A DNA stretch of 64,000 nucleotides from positions 86,904 through 150,903 of the forward strand of contig VGVZ01000006.1 of assembly GCA_016873805.1 (NCBI GenBank), read 5' to 3'. This document shows, piece after piece, positions 24,505-33,237 of the stretch. The notes under the pieces were generated by a model. That model saw only the letters and a program-made list of their open reading frames with translations. It made no database searches and was not told the DNA's origin. Numbering within the stretch: position 1 is the stretch's first letter; every line of letters begins with the position of its first letter. A program made the position numbers and the translations under genes. The DNA is from Ignavibacteria bacterium (lineage in GTDB: Bacteria > Bacteroidota > Ignavibacteria > UBA10030).

Positions 24505-27500
24505 TCATGCGTGGGTTTTGACGGGAAGGGTGATCTCGATCGTTGTTCCAACGCCCACCTTGCTTGTGATTGTGATCGAGCCGTTCAGATCCTCGATGAT
24601 CTTCTTTGCAATCGCCAGTCCCAGCCCCATTCCCTCCGATTTCGTCGAGAAGTTCGGCTCGAAGACCCGCGCCAGCAGCGGCTCAGGAATGCCCGGACCG
24701 GAATCTTGGATGCGGATGATGCACGCCCTGTCGTGTGTCTCGGAAGAGAGAACGATTGTTCCCCCGCCTTCCATCGCCTGGATCGCGTTCCGCACAACGT
24801 TGATGAAGACGCGTCTCAACTCATCACGATCCGCGACGAGGTCCGGGTCAGTATCCGCAAAATTCGATTCAAATTCAATTTCCTTCACCTCGCGAAAGAG
24901 ATCAATGGTCTCTTGCAGAACACGGTTCACCTTGACATGTTCGAATCTCCTCTGCGGCATACGAGCGAATTGTGAGAATTCACTTGCGATGCGCGTCAAC
25001 GCGTCGATCTGCTCCATCACGGTTTGAGAAACGGTCTGAACGATCTCATCAAAATTCGAGACTTTGTCTTTGAAGGCCTGCCGCAAATGCTGGATCGAAA
25101 GCTTCATCGGTGTGAGGGGATTCCGAATTTCGTGCGCAACCTGCTTGGCCATCTCTTTCCACGCCATTTCACGCTCAGCCTTTGCGAGCTCGAATCGACT
25201 CTCTTTGATCTCGGCCGTCATCTCATTGAAAGCCTCAACAAGTTCACCGATTTCATCTCTTGATCGAGGGGCAACCTGGATGTCGAGATTCCCCTCCCCA
25301 ATTTCTCGTGCAGCCCGGGTCAACACACGAATTGGACCTGCCAGGGTGTACGCCAGCACGATCGCAGTCCCGACGACGAGAACAAGGATGGCGATGTAGA
25401 TGCTGAGAAAGAAGACGTTCCTCTCGACGAGTTCGATTTCCAACTCGGCTTGACGAAAGAGTGTGGGCACAGCGATGACACCGAGCGTCCGTCCATCGAT
25501 GACGATCGTTTGATATCCGACCGCATAATCCGTTTCGCCGACTCTGTCCTGTCCGATGTATCTGGTGCGGCCCAGCACAAACAGGTTGGCATAGGCATCG
25601 GCGGGCAGACGCGGATCAAGTATCGTTGCGGCATACAACTCCGGGCGACTGCTTGCCTGGAGGTACGAACGTCCGTAGACCGAAAGGTCGATTCCGAGCT
25701 CCGATGCGAGGATGTCACAGAAGTCGTTGGTGATTCCCTCCTGGAAGTCAAGTTCAGATGAGATAGCCCCAAGCATTCGACGGTGCACGAGGTCAAGATG
25801 CTGAGATAATTCACGATCGATGCTCGATTCCAGCCGTTCCACTGCGAATTGGGTATTGTAGTATGCCAGAAGGAAGAGCGGCGCGATCGAGAGGAGTGCA
25901 AACGCGGCGATCAACTTGGTTCTGAAACCGAACCCCCGCGGCCCAGTCGCGGATCGTCGCCTCCACATTCGTACTGCTCCCAGCACAACGGAGAGGAGCG
26001 CGTAAATCAGAAAGAGGCGCGCAAGGTTTGAAACGTGCCATCGAAGCGTCGGTTCCTCCAGAGCAACCGCGACGATTCTTCCCGGCGTTGATCGATCCTC
26101 CACAAACAGCGTTTTGAATGACCTGTCCCCGCTTGTCAGTCGGTGCCAGGCCTTTCCATCCGCCGCTGTACGGATCATCTCCCTCACCTTCTCGTCGAGC
26201 GGCATTCCGGCTGCAAACGAATTGTCGGAGGTTGCCGTCAGCGCGTTGTCCTGATACTCGGTCACGATGATGTCTCGAAGTCTTCCGAACCATTCCGATT
26301 CATCGATCCGACTCAGAGGATGATTCACATCCCCCCGGAAGAAAGTGGGCGGACTCGCCGAAAGCATCAATGAGACGATCGCATGTAATTGACCCTGCTC
26401 GTTCCGGATGGTCCCCCAGATGCCGTAGTATTTGATTGTGGCTGTCGGCGTTCGCCGCTCTACCACCTGGAGCATTTCCTCATCGTATTCGTACAATCGT
26501 CTGAGAAACTCCGTTTCCTCGTACGTTGTCAAACCAACGGAAAACTTGCTCCGCAGTTCACCAGCTGCGTCGTACAGAAAAACTCCGGAATTGTATCCCT
26601 CGCGACTCATCAGAGTTTCTGCCCACAACGCAAGCGCATCCCCTGAGGAAGTTTCCCGGAGTCCGCCTTCCTGTGACTTACGTTCATCAAACTCAGCAAC
26701 GATGGCTTGCAGGCCATCGGAGACAACAAATGACAACCAACTGTCCGCCGGACGAACGAGCCGTTTGGCCAGCGACTCGACATCCTGTTCATCTTTCCTG
26801 TGCGATTGGAAGTTGAGCGCCAACGCGTGCCCGACGAAGGAGAGGATGATCAGCATCCCGAGGGAGAGAAGCGATGAGGTTCCCATACTCATGCGGCTGT
26901 CCTGCAGCCGTCGAGAAACAATAAGCGAGGCCGACCCGCTGCCGTACACTACTAGCGGAAACACCCAAGGAACCTGGGAATGATGATCAAACAATGAAAA
27001 TGCCACCCACGCCACAACGAAGAGAAGAGAGAGAAGAAGCCAACGGTTGGAAGATCCCAATGCTCCCGCTCGTCCGGCCTGAATCCATGAAACCCTCACG
27101 ACAAGGCTCGCAATCATCAGAAGGCCGATCGTCAGCAGCAACGCGTTCAGGTGCATGACTCCAGTCGTCAGCGGCGGCAGCAGGCGAGTCGGGTCATTGT
27201 ACCAGATTGTGGAATCGAAGTGAAAACTCCGGATCGCAGCCCCGTACATTCTCGTCAATCCGGCGAGGAGAATGAACAGCGAGAGAACAACGAGTAGCCT
27301 CCCCAGACGGTTTGATCGATCTCCCGGGGTCTGCCGTGCGCCGTCGAAGAATGCGGAGAGCTTTTGGTACGCGTAGCTCAGCGACGCGAACGCAAGGAGG
27401 ATGCTGATGAGAGTCTCCCCCGGTGATGCCGCGAGCCCCCCACCAAATGTGCTCCCATAGCGAGCCGGATCGAATAGGTCCCCGCCTATGGTTGCTCCTG

Positions 27501-28416
27501 GAAAGCCCAGGGCCAGCCATGCGTAACGAACGCCGAGGAAGGCGAGAGGTGCGGTGAGCGGTTGGGTCCAGCGAAACCGAACGGCGGACGCGAGTGAGAG
27601 TAGCACAAGTGCCAGACTGAAGATCCCAAATCCTGCCGCTGCACTGAGAATCGGCCAAATGGACTCGGAAATCATCTGCCGCGCGAACTCAGGGGACGGC
27701 AGCGGAACCAGAACGATCGCGAGCACCTCACCATGCCGCTTCGTCAATGCAACCCGACGGTAATGGTCTCCCTGAAGATCAGACTCGACGGACCCAAGAA
27801 TCAGCCGAACTGGACGTCCAATGATTTCCGAAATTGATCTTGCGAAACTTACTTGCGATATGAACCGGTTGGAAATTGGATAATTCACCTCAAACGGCTC
27901 TGCGCACGCAATCCAAAGGGATCCATCACTCGACTTCACTGCGGCAATCAGATATGTATGGAGATCACGCTGGACGATCGCAAGAAGAGAGGAATCGTTC
28001 GCAAGGAACTCACCTGCCTCTTCACTCGGCAGTTCCAACCCGCGACCGCTCCAGGCGATGGGCGTTCCGCGTGGATCGAAGACCGCCAGACTGAGTCGGT
28101 CATCCCGACGATGGGATTCGAGCCTCTCAAATGCCCGCGCAGCATCCAGTCGATCATCCGACAGAATGCAGCGAACTAGTTCGTTGTCCGATTTCACCCC
28201 TTCGGCAACGCGATAGAGACGTTGCGCGTGCATCTGGAACTGCTCGATCACGAGATCTGCATCACGCTCCATCCGCGCTTCCTGCCATGTATCCCAGTCG
28301 GATTCGACGGTCCACATCCATCCTACGCGGACAAGCACGAGACCCAGGACAACGGCACCGAAAAAGAAAACGCCCCACAGTGCGGGGCGAGCGTACGGTT
28401 GTCGGAAACCCTTCAT
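24505..28416 (-). CDS. Large multi-pass NtrY-like sensor histidine kinase
   Basis: At 1303 residues it is far longer than typical kinases. Order: a first membrane helix (about 15-33), an extracytoplasmic region to about 245, a block of seven or eight helices to about 540, a second extracytoplasmic region (about 550-790), another helix, a third extracytoplasmic region bounded by FGFRTKLIAAFALLSIAPLF and FLSIYIAILVLVVGTAIVL, then HAMP (AGPIRVLTRAAREIGEGN), HisKA with His1095 in QVAHEIRNPLTPMK, and the ATPase domain (NVVRNAIQAMEGGG; DSGPGIPEP; GMGLGLAIAKKI). The HAMP-to-ATPase part resembles NtrY. No response regulator gene is adjacent, and what it senses is unknown. Confidence 0.9.
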   Translation of the reverse strand: MKGFRQPYARPALWGVFFFGAVVLGLVLVRVGWMWTVESDWDTWQEARMERDADLVIEQFQMHAQRLYRVAEGVKSDNELVRCILSDDRLDAARAFERLESHRRDDRLSLAVFDPRGTPIAWSGRGLELPSEEAGEFLANDSSLLAIVQRDLHTYLIAAVKSSDGSLWIACAEPFEVNYPISNRFISQVSFARSISEIIGRPVRLILGSVESDLQGDHYRRVALTKRHGEVLAIVLVPLPSPEFARQMISESIWPILSAAAGFGIFSLALVLLSLASAVRFRWTQPLTAPLAFLGVRYAWLALGFPGATIGGDLFDPARYGSTFGGGLAASPGETLISILLAFASLSYAYQKLSAFFDGARQTPGDRSNRLGRLLVVLSLFILLAGLTRMYGAAIRSFHFDSTIWYNDPTRLLPPLTTGVMHLNALLLTIGLLMIASLVVRVSWIQAGRAGALGSSNRWLLLSLLFVVAWVAFSLFDHHSQVPWVFPLVVYGSGSASLIVSRRLQDSRMSMGTSSLLSLGMLIILSFVGHALALNFQSHRKDEQDVESLAKRLVRPADSWLSFVVSDGLQAIVAEFDERKSQEGGLRETSSGDALALWAETLMSREGYNSGVFLYDAAGELRSKFSVGLTTYEETEFLRRLYEYDEEMLQVVERRTPTATIKYYGIWGTIRNEQGQLHAIVSLMLSASPPTFFRGDVNHPLSRIDESEWFGRLRDIIVTEYQDNALTATSDNSFAAGMPLDEKVREMIRTAADGKAWHRLTSGDRSFKTLFVEDRSTPGRIVAVALEEPTLRWHVSNLARLFLIYALLSVVLGAVRMWRRRSATGPRGFGFRTKLIAAFALLSIAPLFLLAYYNTQFAVERLESSIDRELSQHLDLVHRRMLGAISSELDFQEGITNDFCDILASELGIDLSVYGRSYLQASSRPELYAATILDPRLPADAYANLFVLGRTRYIGQDRVGETDYAVGYQTIVIDGRTLGVIAVPTLFRQAELEIELVERNVFFLSIYIAILVLVVGTAIVLAYTLAGPIRVLTRAAREIGEGNLDIQVAPRSRDEIGELVEAFNEMTAEIKESRFELAKAEREMAWKEMAKQVAHEIRNPLTPMKLSIQHLRQAFKDKVSNFDEIVQTVSQTVMEQIDALTRIASEFSQFARMPQRRFEHVKVNRVLQETIDLFREVKEIEFESNFADTDPDLVADRDELRRVFINVVRNAIQAMEGGGTIVLSSETHDRACIIRIQDSGPGIPEPLLARVFEPNFSTKSEGMGLGLAIAKKIIEDLNGSITITSKVGVGTTIEITLPVKTHA

Positions 28417-28434
28417 GAAGTTTGCGGACCGGGA

Positions 28435-28908
28435 TCAGTACAGGTTGAATTGGACAATTGCCCAGCGCCCATTTTGCCGGGCGAACGAGACGTAGACTTG
28501 AACGGACTCCTGCGAACCCTTGTAGACGAAGGTGAGCCTCCCCGTGGCGAACAGAATGGGGGGCGTTGCATTGGTTCGCGAGAAGGCAAATGAAATCGGT
28601 TTCCGGAAGGAGAAATAGTTCTGAAGCAAGGCGGACGCCTGAGCAGTCGAGTACGTTCCTGTCTCTCCCCCGCCGACATGCATCGTCACCTGTTCGGAAA
28701 AATCTGCCGCGAAGCCGCTCACATCCCCCTCGGCCAGCTCCTTTTCGATTCTGCGGACCAACGACTGGAACTCACCTGATTGAGCTTCGCTTTCGGTTCT
28801 CCGTTGTTCGATGAGCGAATTTGCTTTGCGATCTTTCGGTCGGGGACGAACCTGAGCGATGAGATCGGCCGAGAAGAAGAGCATCAATACGATCAACGTC
28901 AATCTCAT
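28435..28908 (-). CDS. Exported DUF4783-like protein
   Basis: A 157-residue protein with a signal peptide (LTLIVLMLFFSADLIAQ). The mature part starts with a charged helix (SLVRRIEKELAEGDVSGFAADF) and continues as an NTF2-like/DUF4783 pattern: VTMHVGGGETGTYSTAQASA, a segment ending FSFRKPISFAF, and LFATGRLTFVYKG. It is probably periplasmic, with unknown function; DUF4783 is largely restricted to Bacteroidota. It lies 18 nt upstream of the large kinase on the same strand, so the two are probably cotranscribed, and it is a candidate accessory of the sensor (inference). Confidence 0.8.
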   Translation of the reverse strand: MRLTLIVLMLFFSADLIAQVRPRPKDRKANSLIEQRRTESEAQSGEFQSLVRRIEKELAEGDVSGFAADFSEQVTMHVGGGETGTYSTAQASALLQNYFSFRKPISFAFSRTNATPPILFATGRLTFVYKGSQESVQVYVSFARQNGRWAIVQFNLY

Positions 28909-28957
28909 GGTGTCTTCAAAGTATCAGAAAAGGGATTCAAAGTCAACGAAGAGCAAG

Positions 28958-28993
28958 ACCACTCATGACTCGATGTCACCACGCATGAGTGGT
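28958..28993 (-). terminator. Hairpin downstream of the FN3 lipoprotein gene, weak terminator candidate
   Basis: A 10-bp perfect inverted repeat ACCACTCATG/CATGAGTGGT (28958-28967 with 28984-28993) around a 16-nt loop, 23 nt past the lipoprotein stop. The following minus-strand sequence is only moderately T-rich (CTTGCTCTTCGTT). Confidence 0.4.
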
Positions 28994-29015
28994 TTTCCTC
29001 TTCGCCTTCGACATC

Positions 29016-29813
29016 TCAATACCTCTTGGCCTCATCCCGCGGACGAATCTGACGCACACGAATTCCGCCCAATTTCCTCAACTCCGGATTCCCTTTTGCG
29101 GTCTGATACGCCCAGTCGAAAATGATATACGACGATCGCACCTCTATCAATCGAATCTTTGCGTAGTGATCGTCCCACGTCCAGATCACATACGTGTGTC
29201 CCGCTATTGCCTCGACAGATTTCGATGGAGCCCAACCTGAGGTCGGGGCAACCGAGATGTCGTCGAGGGAGCGGGTGTACCCCATGCCTTGGATATCCGT
29301 GTCGCTCCACACGTTCAGGTAGCTCCGACCATTCACGTATTCGTAGAAGACATCGGTGTAGTCATCATCGTACGGACCTACGGAGTACGTCGAAAAATCG
29401 TACCCCGATGCATTTGGATTTTGTCGAAAGTTGTTCAGCCGCACGTTGAATCCTTCGGGACGGGGTGTATCATAGACAACTTCCTTGCTCAAAGGACTCT
29501 CGTTGCCGACAAAATCGAACGCAGTCAAACCATAGTAGTACGTGATGCCGTTCTTCGCGCCGCGGTCGATGAATTCGTTCGTTCGCGTCGTTCCGATGAG
29601 TTCGTATCTACCGTCGAAGCGGTCGCTGACCCAGATTCGGTACCCATCGAGATCAGGTTCCGTATTGTGCAGCCAGTTCAGCTGGACCGCGTTGTCCAGG
29701 GAGATCGTGGTGATTCCCCGCGGACTTGCCGGCGGTGTCTCGTCGATTTCGTGAAGCCGATCGCATCCCATCAGAATTGGGGCGAAGGCAAAGATCAAGG
29801 TCAAATATCTCAT
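29016..29813 (-). CDS. Lipoprotein with a fibronectin type III domain, function unknown
   Basis: A 265-residue protein with a lipoprotein signal (LTLIFAFAPILMGC, lipobox LMGC). Residues about 28-115 read as a fibronectin type III domain: PPASPRGITTISLDNAVQLN, then DLDGYRIWVSDRFDGRYELI and a segment ending YYYGLTAFDFVGNES. The C-terminal 130 residues are Tyr/Asp-rich and probably beta-structured, with no recognised family (WTWDDHYAKIRLIEV). It is likely anchored in the outer membrane or periplasm. It lies 107 nt upstream of the DUF4783 gene with a hairpin between them. Confidence 0.8.
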   Translation of the reverse strand: MRYLTLIFAFAPILMGCDRLHEIDETPPASPRGITTISLDNAVQLNWLHNTEPDLDGYRIWVSDRFDGRYELIGTTRTNEFIDRGAKNGITYYYGLTAFDFVGNESPLSKEVVYDTPRPEGFNVRLNNFRQNPNASGYDFSTYSVGPYDDDYTDVFYEYVNGRSYLNVWSDTDIQGMGYTRSLDDISVAPTSGWAPSKSVEAIAGHTYVIWTWDDHYAKIRLIEVRSSYIIFDWAYQTAKGNPELRKLGGIRVRQIRPRDEAKRY

Positions 29814-29979
29814 GTTAGGCTCCAGGATTTTTTTCGCTCCGTCGCGGTTGTGACAAACCGCGTGCCACCATGCGAGGATTCACATTCCGGAGTAAAAGAG
29901 AGCGAAAATAGCCGAGACAAGCTTTGCGGCTCACCCGGCGTTCAGAATTCTAAACAGGAATGTACTCAACCACTACCGC

Positions 29980-29995
29980 CCGGCTGATCAGCCGG
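29980..29995. other. 16-nt perfect palindrome spanning the pyrC stop codon
   Basis: CCGGCTGATCAGCCGG is a perfect palindrome centred on TGATCA, and the pyrC stop lies within it. There is no T run, so it is not a convincing terminator; an RNA stem protecting the 3' end, or chance, are the alternatives. Confidence 0.4.
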
Positions 29996-31274
29996 TGAGG
30001 AGAATCTTCCCATGATTGATGATGCCGATTGATCTTCCAACGAGGGCTCTCCCGTGAAACGGAGAGTTTTTGGATTTCGATTGAAATCGTCGGATGTCAA
30101 CGGTCCAATCCATGGTCGGATCGATCAGGGTGAGATTTGCCGGCGTTCCCTCGGCAATGACGATTTCGGGAAGCCGAAGCAGACGACGAGGATTCGTTGA
30201 GAGCTTTTCGATCAACTGAAACATGGTGATATACTTCTGCCGCACCAATTCAGTTATCGACAAACCGATCGCGGTTTCGAGACCCACGATACCGAACGGA
30301 GCAACCGTGTATTCCACTTCTTTTTCATCGATGGTGTGCGGTGCATGGTCCGTGGCAATGACGTCGATCGTACCGTCGCGCAGCCCCTCCTTCATCGCCA
30401 TCACATCCTCTTGTGTCCGAAGGGGAGGATTCATTTTTGTATTTGTATCGAAGCTTTCGACCGCCGCGTCTGTAAGGGTGAAGTGGTGGGGGGTGACTTC
30501 GCAGGAAACGTTGAGTCCCTCAGACTTCGCACGTCGGATCAATTCCACCGTGCGAGTCGCGCTCACATGCGCGACATGATACCGTGCGCTGCGAACGTAC
30601 TGCAGGAGGATGAGATCGCGCGCCACCATGAGTTCTTCGGCGATGGGAGGGATTCCGCGCAACCCCAGGCGCGTGGAAACGAATCCCTCGTTCATGCTCC
30701 CTCCCTCTGTCAGCGCCGCCTCTTCGGCGTGTTGAATGACGGGTGCATCATACATCGAGCAGTACTCGAGCACTCGGCGCATGATTTCCGCGCTGGCGAT
30801 TGGACTCCCGTCGTCGGAGAATCCGACAGCCCCCGCCTGAACCAGTTCCGCGATTGGCGAAAGTTCCGTTCCTTTGCGCCCCTTGGTCGCCGCAGCAATC
30901 GGATGGACATCGACGATTCCGTCGCACACGCTTTTTCCCTTTTCATGGACGTAGCGCGCGACCGACTCATCGTCGATCGCGGGCGAGGTATTCGGCATAC
31001 AACAAATTGCCGTAAAGCCACCCGCGGCAGCGGACCGACATCCCGTTTCGATCGTCTCCTTATGTTCAAATCCCGGCTCGCGCAGGTGAACATGCATGTC
31101 GATCAGTCCGGGGGAAACGATCTTTCCCTTCAGGTCCACCACAGTGAACAACCGATCGGCCGCAACGCTCTTTCCTACCTTCTCAATGACCCCATCGACG
31201 ATGAGAACATCGAGCGTCTCGTCACGTCCCGAGAGGGGGTCGATCAGCGTTCCATTTTTCAGATAAATGTTCAT
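29988..31274 (-). CDS. pyrC: Dihydroorotase
   Basis: Cyclises carbamoyl-aspartate to dihydroorotate, step three of pyrimidine synthesis. The start is the ATG at 31274 (MNIYLKNGTLIDP), 10 nt after the pyrB stop; the longer open frame has no family character. The 428 residues show the zinc-binding DMHVHLREPGFEHKE, the conserved GGFTAICCMPNTSP, a His in HVAHVSATRTVE and the late DHAPHTIDEKE. The protein is of the class I (long) type. It is the last gene of pyrR-pyrB-pyrC. Confidence 0.95.
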   Translation of the reverse strand: MNIYLKNGTLIDPLSGRDETLDVLIVDGVIEKVGKSVAADRLFTVVDLKGKIVSPGLIDMHVHLREPGFEHKETIETGCRSAAAGGFTAICCMPNTSPAIDDESVARYVHEKGKSVCDGIVDVHPIAAATKGRKGTELSPIAELVQAGAVGFSDDGSPIASAEIMRRVLEYCSMYDAPVIQHAEEAALTEGGSMNEGFVSTRLGLRGIPPIAEELMVARDLILLQYVRSARYHVAHVSATRTVELIRRAKSEGLNVSCEVTPHHFTLTDAAVESFDTNTKMNPPLRTQEDVMAMKEGLRDGTIDVIATDHAPHTIDEKEVEYTVAPFGIVGLETAIGLSITELVRQKYITMFQLIEKLSTNPRRLLRLPEIVIAEGTPANLTLIDPTMDWTVDIRRFQSKSKNSPFHGRALVGRSIGIINHGKILLTG

Positions 31275-31284
31275 GACAGCATCC

Positions 31285-32214
31285 TCAGTTGGTTGATCCG
31301 AGCAGGTACAGGACCGCCATTCGGATAGCCACACCATTTGTCACCTGTTCAAGGATGACGGAATGTTCGCTATCGGCTACGTCGGCGGAGATTTCGACGT
31401 CTCGATTGATCGGTCCGGGATGCAGGATCGTGATGGGTTTCGGAGCTTTTGAAATACGATCGATCGTGACTCCGAAGTACCGATGGTACTCGCGCAGGGA
31501 GGGAAACAAGCCGCTCTGTTGACGCTCGAGCTGGATACGGAGCACGTTGAGCGCATCGACACGCGGGATGATATCCTCAATCCGATGATACACCTTCGCG
31601 CCGAGAGCTTCGATGTCATGCGGAATCAACGTCGCCGGTCCACAGACGGACACCTCGGCGCCCATCGTACGAAGGCCAAAGATGTTCGACCGTGCGACAC
31701 GGCTGTGCGTGATGTCGCCGACGATACAGACGCGAAGACCTTCGAGTGTGCCGTACTTCTCCCGGAGCGTGTACATATCCAGCAGCGCCTGAGTGGGATG
31801 CTCGTGCTCGCCGTCTCCCGCGTTGATCACGTTTGCGTCGACGACCCGGCTCAGGAAATGAGCAGATCCCGGGGAGGAATGCCGGATCACCACCATATCG
31901 ATTTTCATCGCCTCGATGTTTCGTGCCGTGTCCTTAAGCGTTTCTCCCTTAGACACGCTGCTGCCGGAAGCGGCAAAATTCACGACGTCAGCAGAGAGCC
32001 GGCGTTCGGCAAGTTCGAACGAGATTCTCGTGCGCGTCGAACTCTCGAAGAAGAGATTGACAATGGTTTTTCCTTGGAGAGGGGGAACTTTTTTGATCGG
32101 GCGATCCAGCACTTCTCGAAACGACTTTGCCGTATCGAGAATCATCACGATATCCTCTTTCGAGATGCCGTCGAGACCCAGCAAATGCCGACCCTGAAGC
32201 TTGGGTGATCCCAT
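31285..32214 (-). CDS. pyrB: Aspartate carbamoyltransferase catalytic subunit
   Basis: Joins carbamoyl phosphate and aspartate, the committed step of pyrimidine synthesis. The carbamoyl-phosphate site FFESSTRTRISFELAERRL is intact, as are HPTQALLDMYTLRE and the aspartate-binding segment with LHPGPINRDVEI. The start is the ATG at 32214 (MGSPKLQGRHLLGLDG), separated from the pyrR stop by one base, giving 309 residues. No regulatory-subunit gene (pyrI) is adjacent, as in PyrR-controlled systems. Confidence 0.96.
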   Translation of the reverse strand: MGSPKLQGRHLLGLDGISKEDIVMILDTAKSFREVLDRPIKKVPPLQGKTIVNLFFESSTRTRISFELAERRLSADVVNFAASGSSVSKGETLKDTARNIEAMKIDMVVIRHSSPGSAHFLSRVVDANVINAGDGEHEHPTQALLDMYTLREKYGTLEGLRVCIVGDITHSRVARSNIFGLRTMGAEVSVCGPATLIPHDIEALGAKVYHRIEDIIPRVDALNVLRIQLERQQSGLFPSLREYHRYFGVTIDRISKAPKPITILHPGPINRDVEISADVADSEHSVILEQVTNGVAIRMAVLYLLGSTN

Positions 32215-32215
32215 G

Positions 32216-32758
32216 TCACGAACCCTCCAGGTCGATGAGATAGGCAGCATCCTCCCCATCGACCTCTTTCAGATGGACCTCGATTTGTTGAGTGGATGAT
32301 GTCGGCAGATTCTTGCCGACGAAATCCGCTTTGATCGGCAGCTCCCGGTGGCCGCGATCGATCAGGACGAGCAGCTGGATACTCGACGGCCGGCCGATGT
32401 CTGCAAGGGCATCGAGCGCGGCCCGGATGGTGCGTCCCGTATAGAGAACGTCGTCAACAAGGATCAGAATTTTTCCATCGATGTTGAACAGAATCTCGGT
32501 GCTCTTGAGTTCGGGATGATCGAGCCGTCCGCGTAAGTCATCCCGGTACAGCGTGATATCGAGGAATCCGACATCGATCTTTTTTCCCTCGATCTCTTCG
32601 ATCGCGCGTGCAAGCCGCGCGGCCAGATGATCACCCCGCTTGCGTATTCCCACAAGCACAATGCGTTCTGCGCCTCTGAACTTCTCCACTACTTCGTGGG
32701 CGAGCCGCATCACGCTCCGCCGGATGCCATCTTCATCGATGACTTGCATTCGATTCAT
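32216..32758 (-). CDS. pyrR: Bifunctional pyr operon attenuation regulator / uracil phosphoribosyltransferase
   Basis: Binds UMP/UTP and pyr leader RNA to promote termination; many members also make UMP from uracil and PRPP. The PRPP loop ILVDDVLYTGRTIRAAL is intact, with the conserved YRDDL and DRGHRELPI segments. I start at the ATG at 32758 (MNRMQVIDEDG), which has GGAG 7 nt upstream, giving the standard 180 residues. The frame is also open to an ATG at 32854 with AAGGAG upstream; that extension would be read through the attenuator. It leads pyrR-pyrB-pyrC. Confidence 0.94.
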   Translation of the reverse strand: MNRMQVIDEDGIRRSVMRLAHEVVEKFRGAERIVLVGIRKRGDHLAARLARAIEEIEGKKIDVGFLDITLYRDDLRGRLDHPELKSTEILFNIDGKILILVDDVLYTGRTIRAALDALADIGRPSSIQLLVLIDRGHRELPIKADFVGKNLPTSSTQQIEVHLKEVDGEDAAYLIDLEGS

Positions 32759-32769
32759 TGTTCGACTCC

Positions 32770-32809
32770 AAAAAAAAAATGGCCTTCGATCCCACCAGGG
32801 ATGAAGGCC
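32770..32809 (-). terminator. Attenuator terminator in the pyr leader
   Basis: Stem GGCCTTC/GAAGGCC (32781-32787 with 32803-32809), with an inner 5-bp ATCCC/GGGAT stem and an ACCA loop, followed on the minus strand by ATTTTTTTTTT (complement of 32770-32780). It ends only 11 nt before the pyrR ATG. Position and form are those expected of a PyrR-controlled attenuator rather than the end of an upstream gene, since no protein gene lies upstream on this strand. Confidence 0.85.
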
Positions 32810-32817
32810 ACAACCAC

Positions 32818-32833
32818 AACCGAAATCTGGATT
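32818..32833 (-). promoter_or_regulatory. PyrR-binding-element-like sequence in the pyr leader
   Basis: Minus-strand AATCCAGATTTCGGTT resembles the PyrR RNA consensus ARUCCAGAGAGGYU: AA pairs with UU, U is bulged, CC pairs with GG, and the loop opens with AGA, although it is 7 nt instead of about 5. It ends 8 nt upstream of the attenuator stem, where an anti-antiterminator is expected. Recognised by eye against the known Bacillus consensus. Confidence 0.55.
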
Positions 32834-32957
32834 GAATTGACTACAGCGGTACATCGTGATTCTCCTTCCCTACCTCACAGGATAAGAATTAAAGGAGCGT
32901 TTGGGGGATACGACGACCCCGTCCGTCATGCATCAACATGGTTTCCCGCCAGATGCG

Positions 32958-33031
32958 TGGACGATGTAGGACTCGAACCTACGACCTTACGGATGTGAAC
33001 CGTACGCTCTAACCAGCTGAGCTAATCGTCC
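32958..33031 (-). tRNA. tRNA-Val (anticodon CAC)
   Basis: A 74-nt minus-strand cloverleaf: acceptor GGACGAT paired with ATCGTCC plus discriminator A, D-arm AGCTCAGCTGGTTAGAGC, anticodon stem TACGG/CCGTA enclosing TTCACAT with anticodon CAC, and T-arm GTAGGTTCGAGTCCTAC. CCA is not encoded. Confidence 0.96.
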
Positions 33032-33114
33032 GAAGACCGACGGGCGAGTTGCTCACCCTGTTCGGACTGCGCGGAAGCGCAAAATGTCCCGCTTTTTGCA
33101 GGATTTCGGCGAGT

Positions 33115-33143
33115 AATGTACCTAAAAGGGGGTCTAATGTCAA
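33115..33143 (-). promoter_or_regulatory. Strong sigma-70 promoter candidate of tRNA-Val
   Basis: Minus-strand consensus TTGACA (33138-33143), 17-nt spacer and TACATT (33115-33120). The predicted start lies about 75 nt upstream of the mature tRNA 5' end. Confidence 0.7.
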
Positions 33144-33202
33144 GGCGGATTGATTCAACCGGGATGGGGAAGATGATGGCGAAATCGTTAATGAGATTTT
33201 GC

Positions 33203-33231
33203 TTGAAAGTTCATCGAGATAATTCTATATT
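33203..33231 (+). promoter_or_regulatory. Strong sigma-70 promoter candidate of the cold-shock gene
   Basis: TTGAAA (33203-33208), 17-nt spacer and TATATT (33226-33231). The predicted start near 33238 gives a leader of about 205 nt, as is typical of cold-shock mRNAs. Confidence 0.65.
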
Positions 33232-33237
33232 GTTGCG

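Larger units (their letters stand above)
32759..32854 (-). other. Translatable leader frame running through the attenuator into pyrR
   Basis: An ATG at 32854 is preceded by AAGGAG at 8 nt. Its frame (MYRCSQFNPDFGCGCGLHPW, then WDRRPFFFWSRT) has no stop and enters pyrR in frame at its own ATG at 32758. The PFFFW segment is encoded by the terminator T-tract. Ribosomes starting here would cover both the PyrR-like element and the terminator stem. It could be a control device, an N-terminal extension of PyrR, or chance. Confidence 0.5.

Noticed and set aside
24480..24551. Upstream TTG start of pgeF at 24551
   Set aside because: It lies inside the histidine kinase gene, and the added residues are not family-like; the ATG at 24479 places the conserved start correctly.
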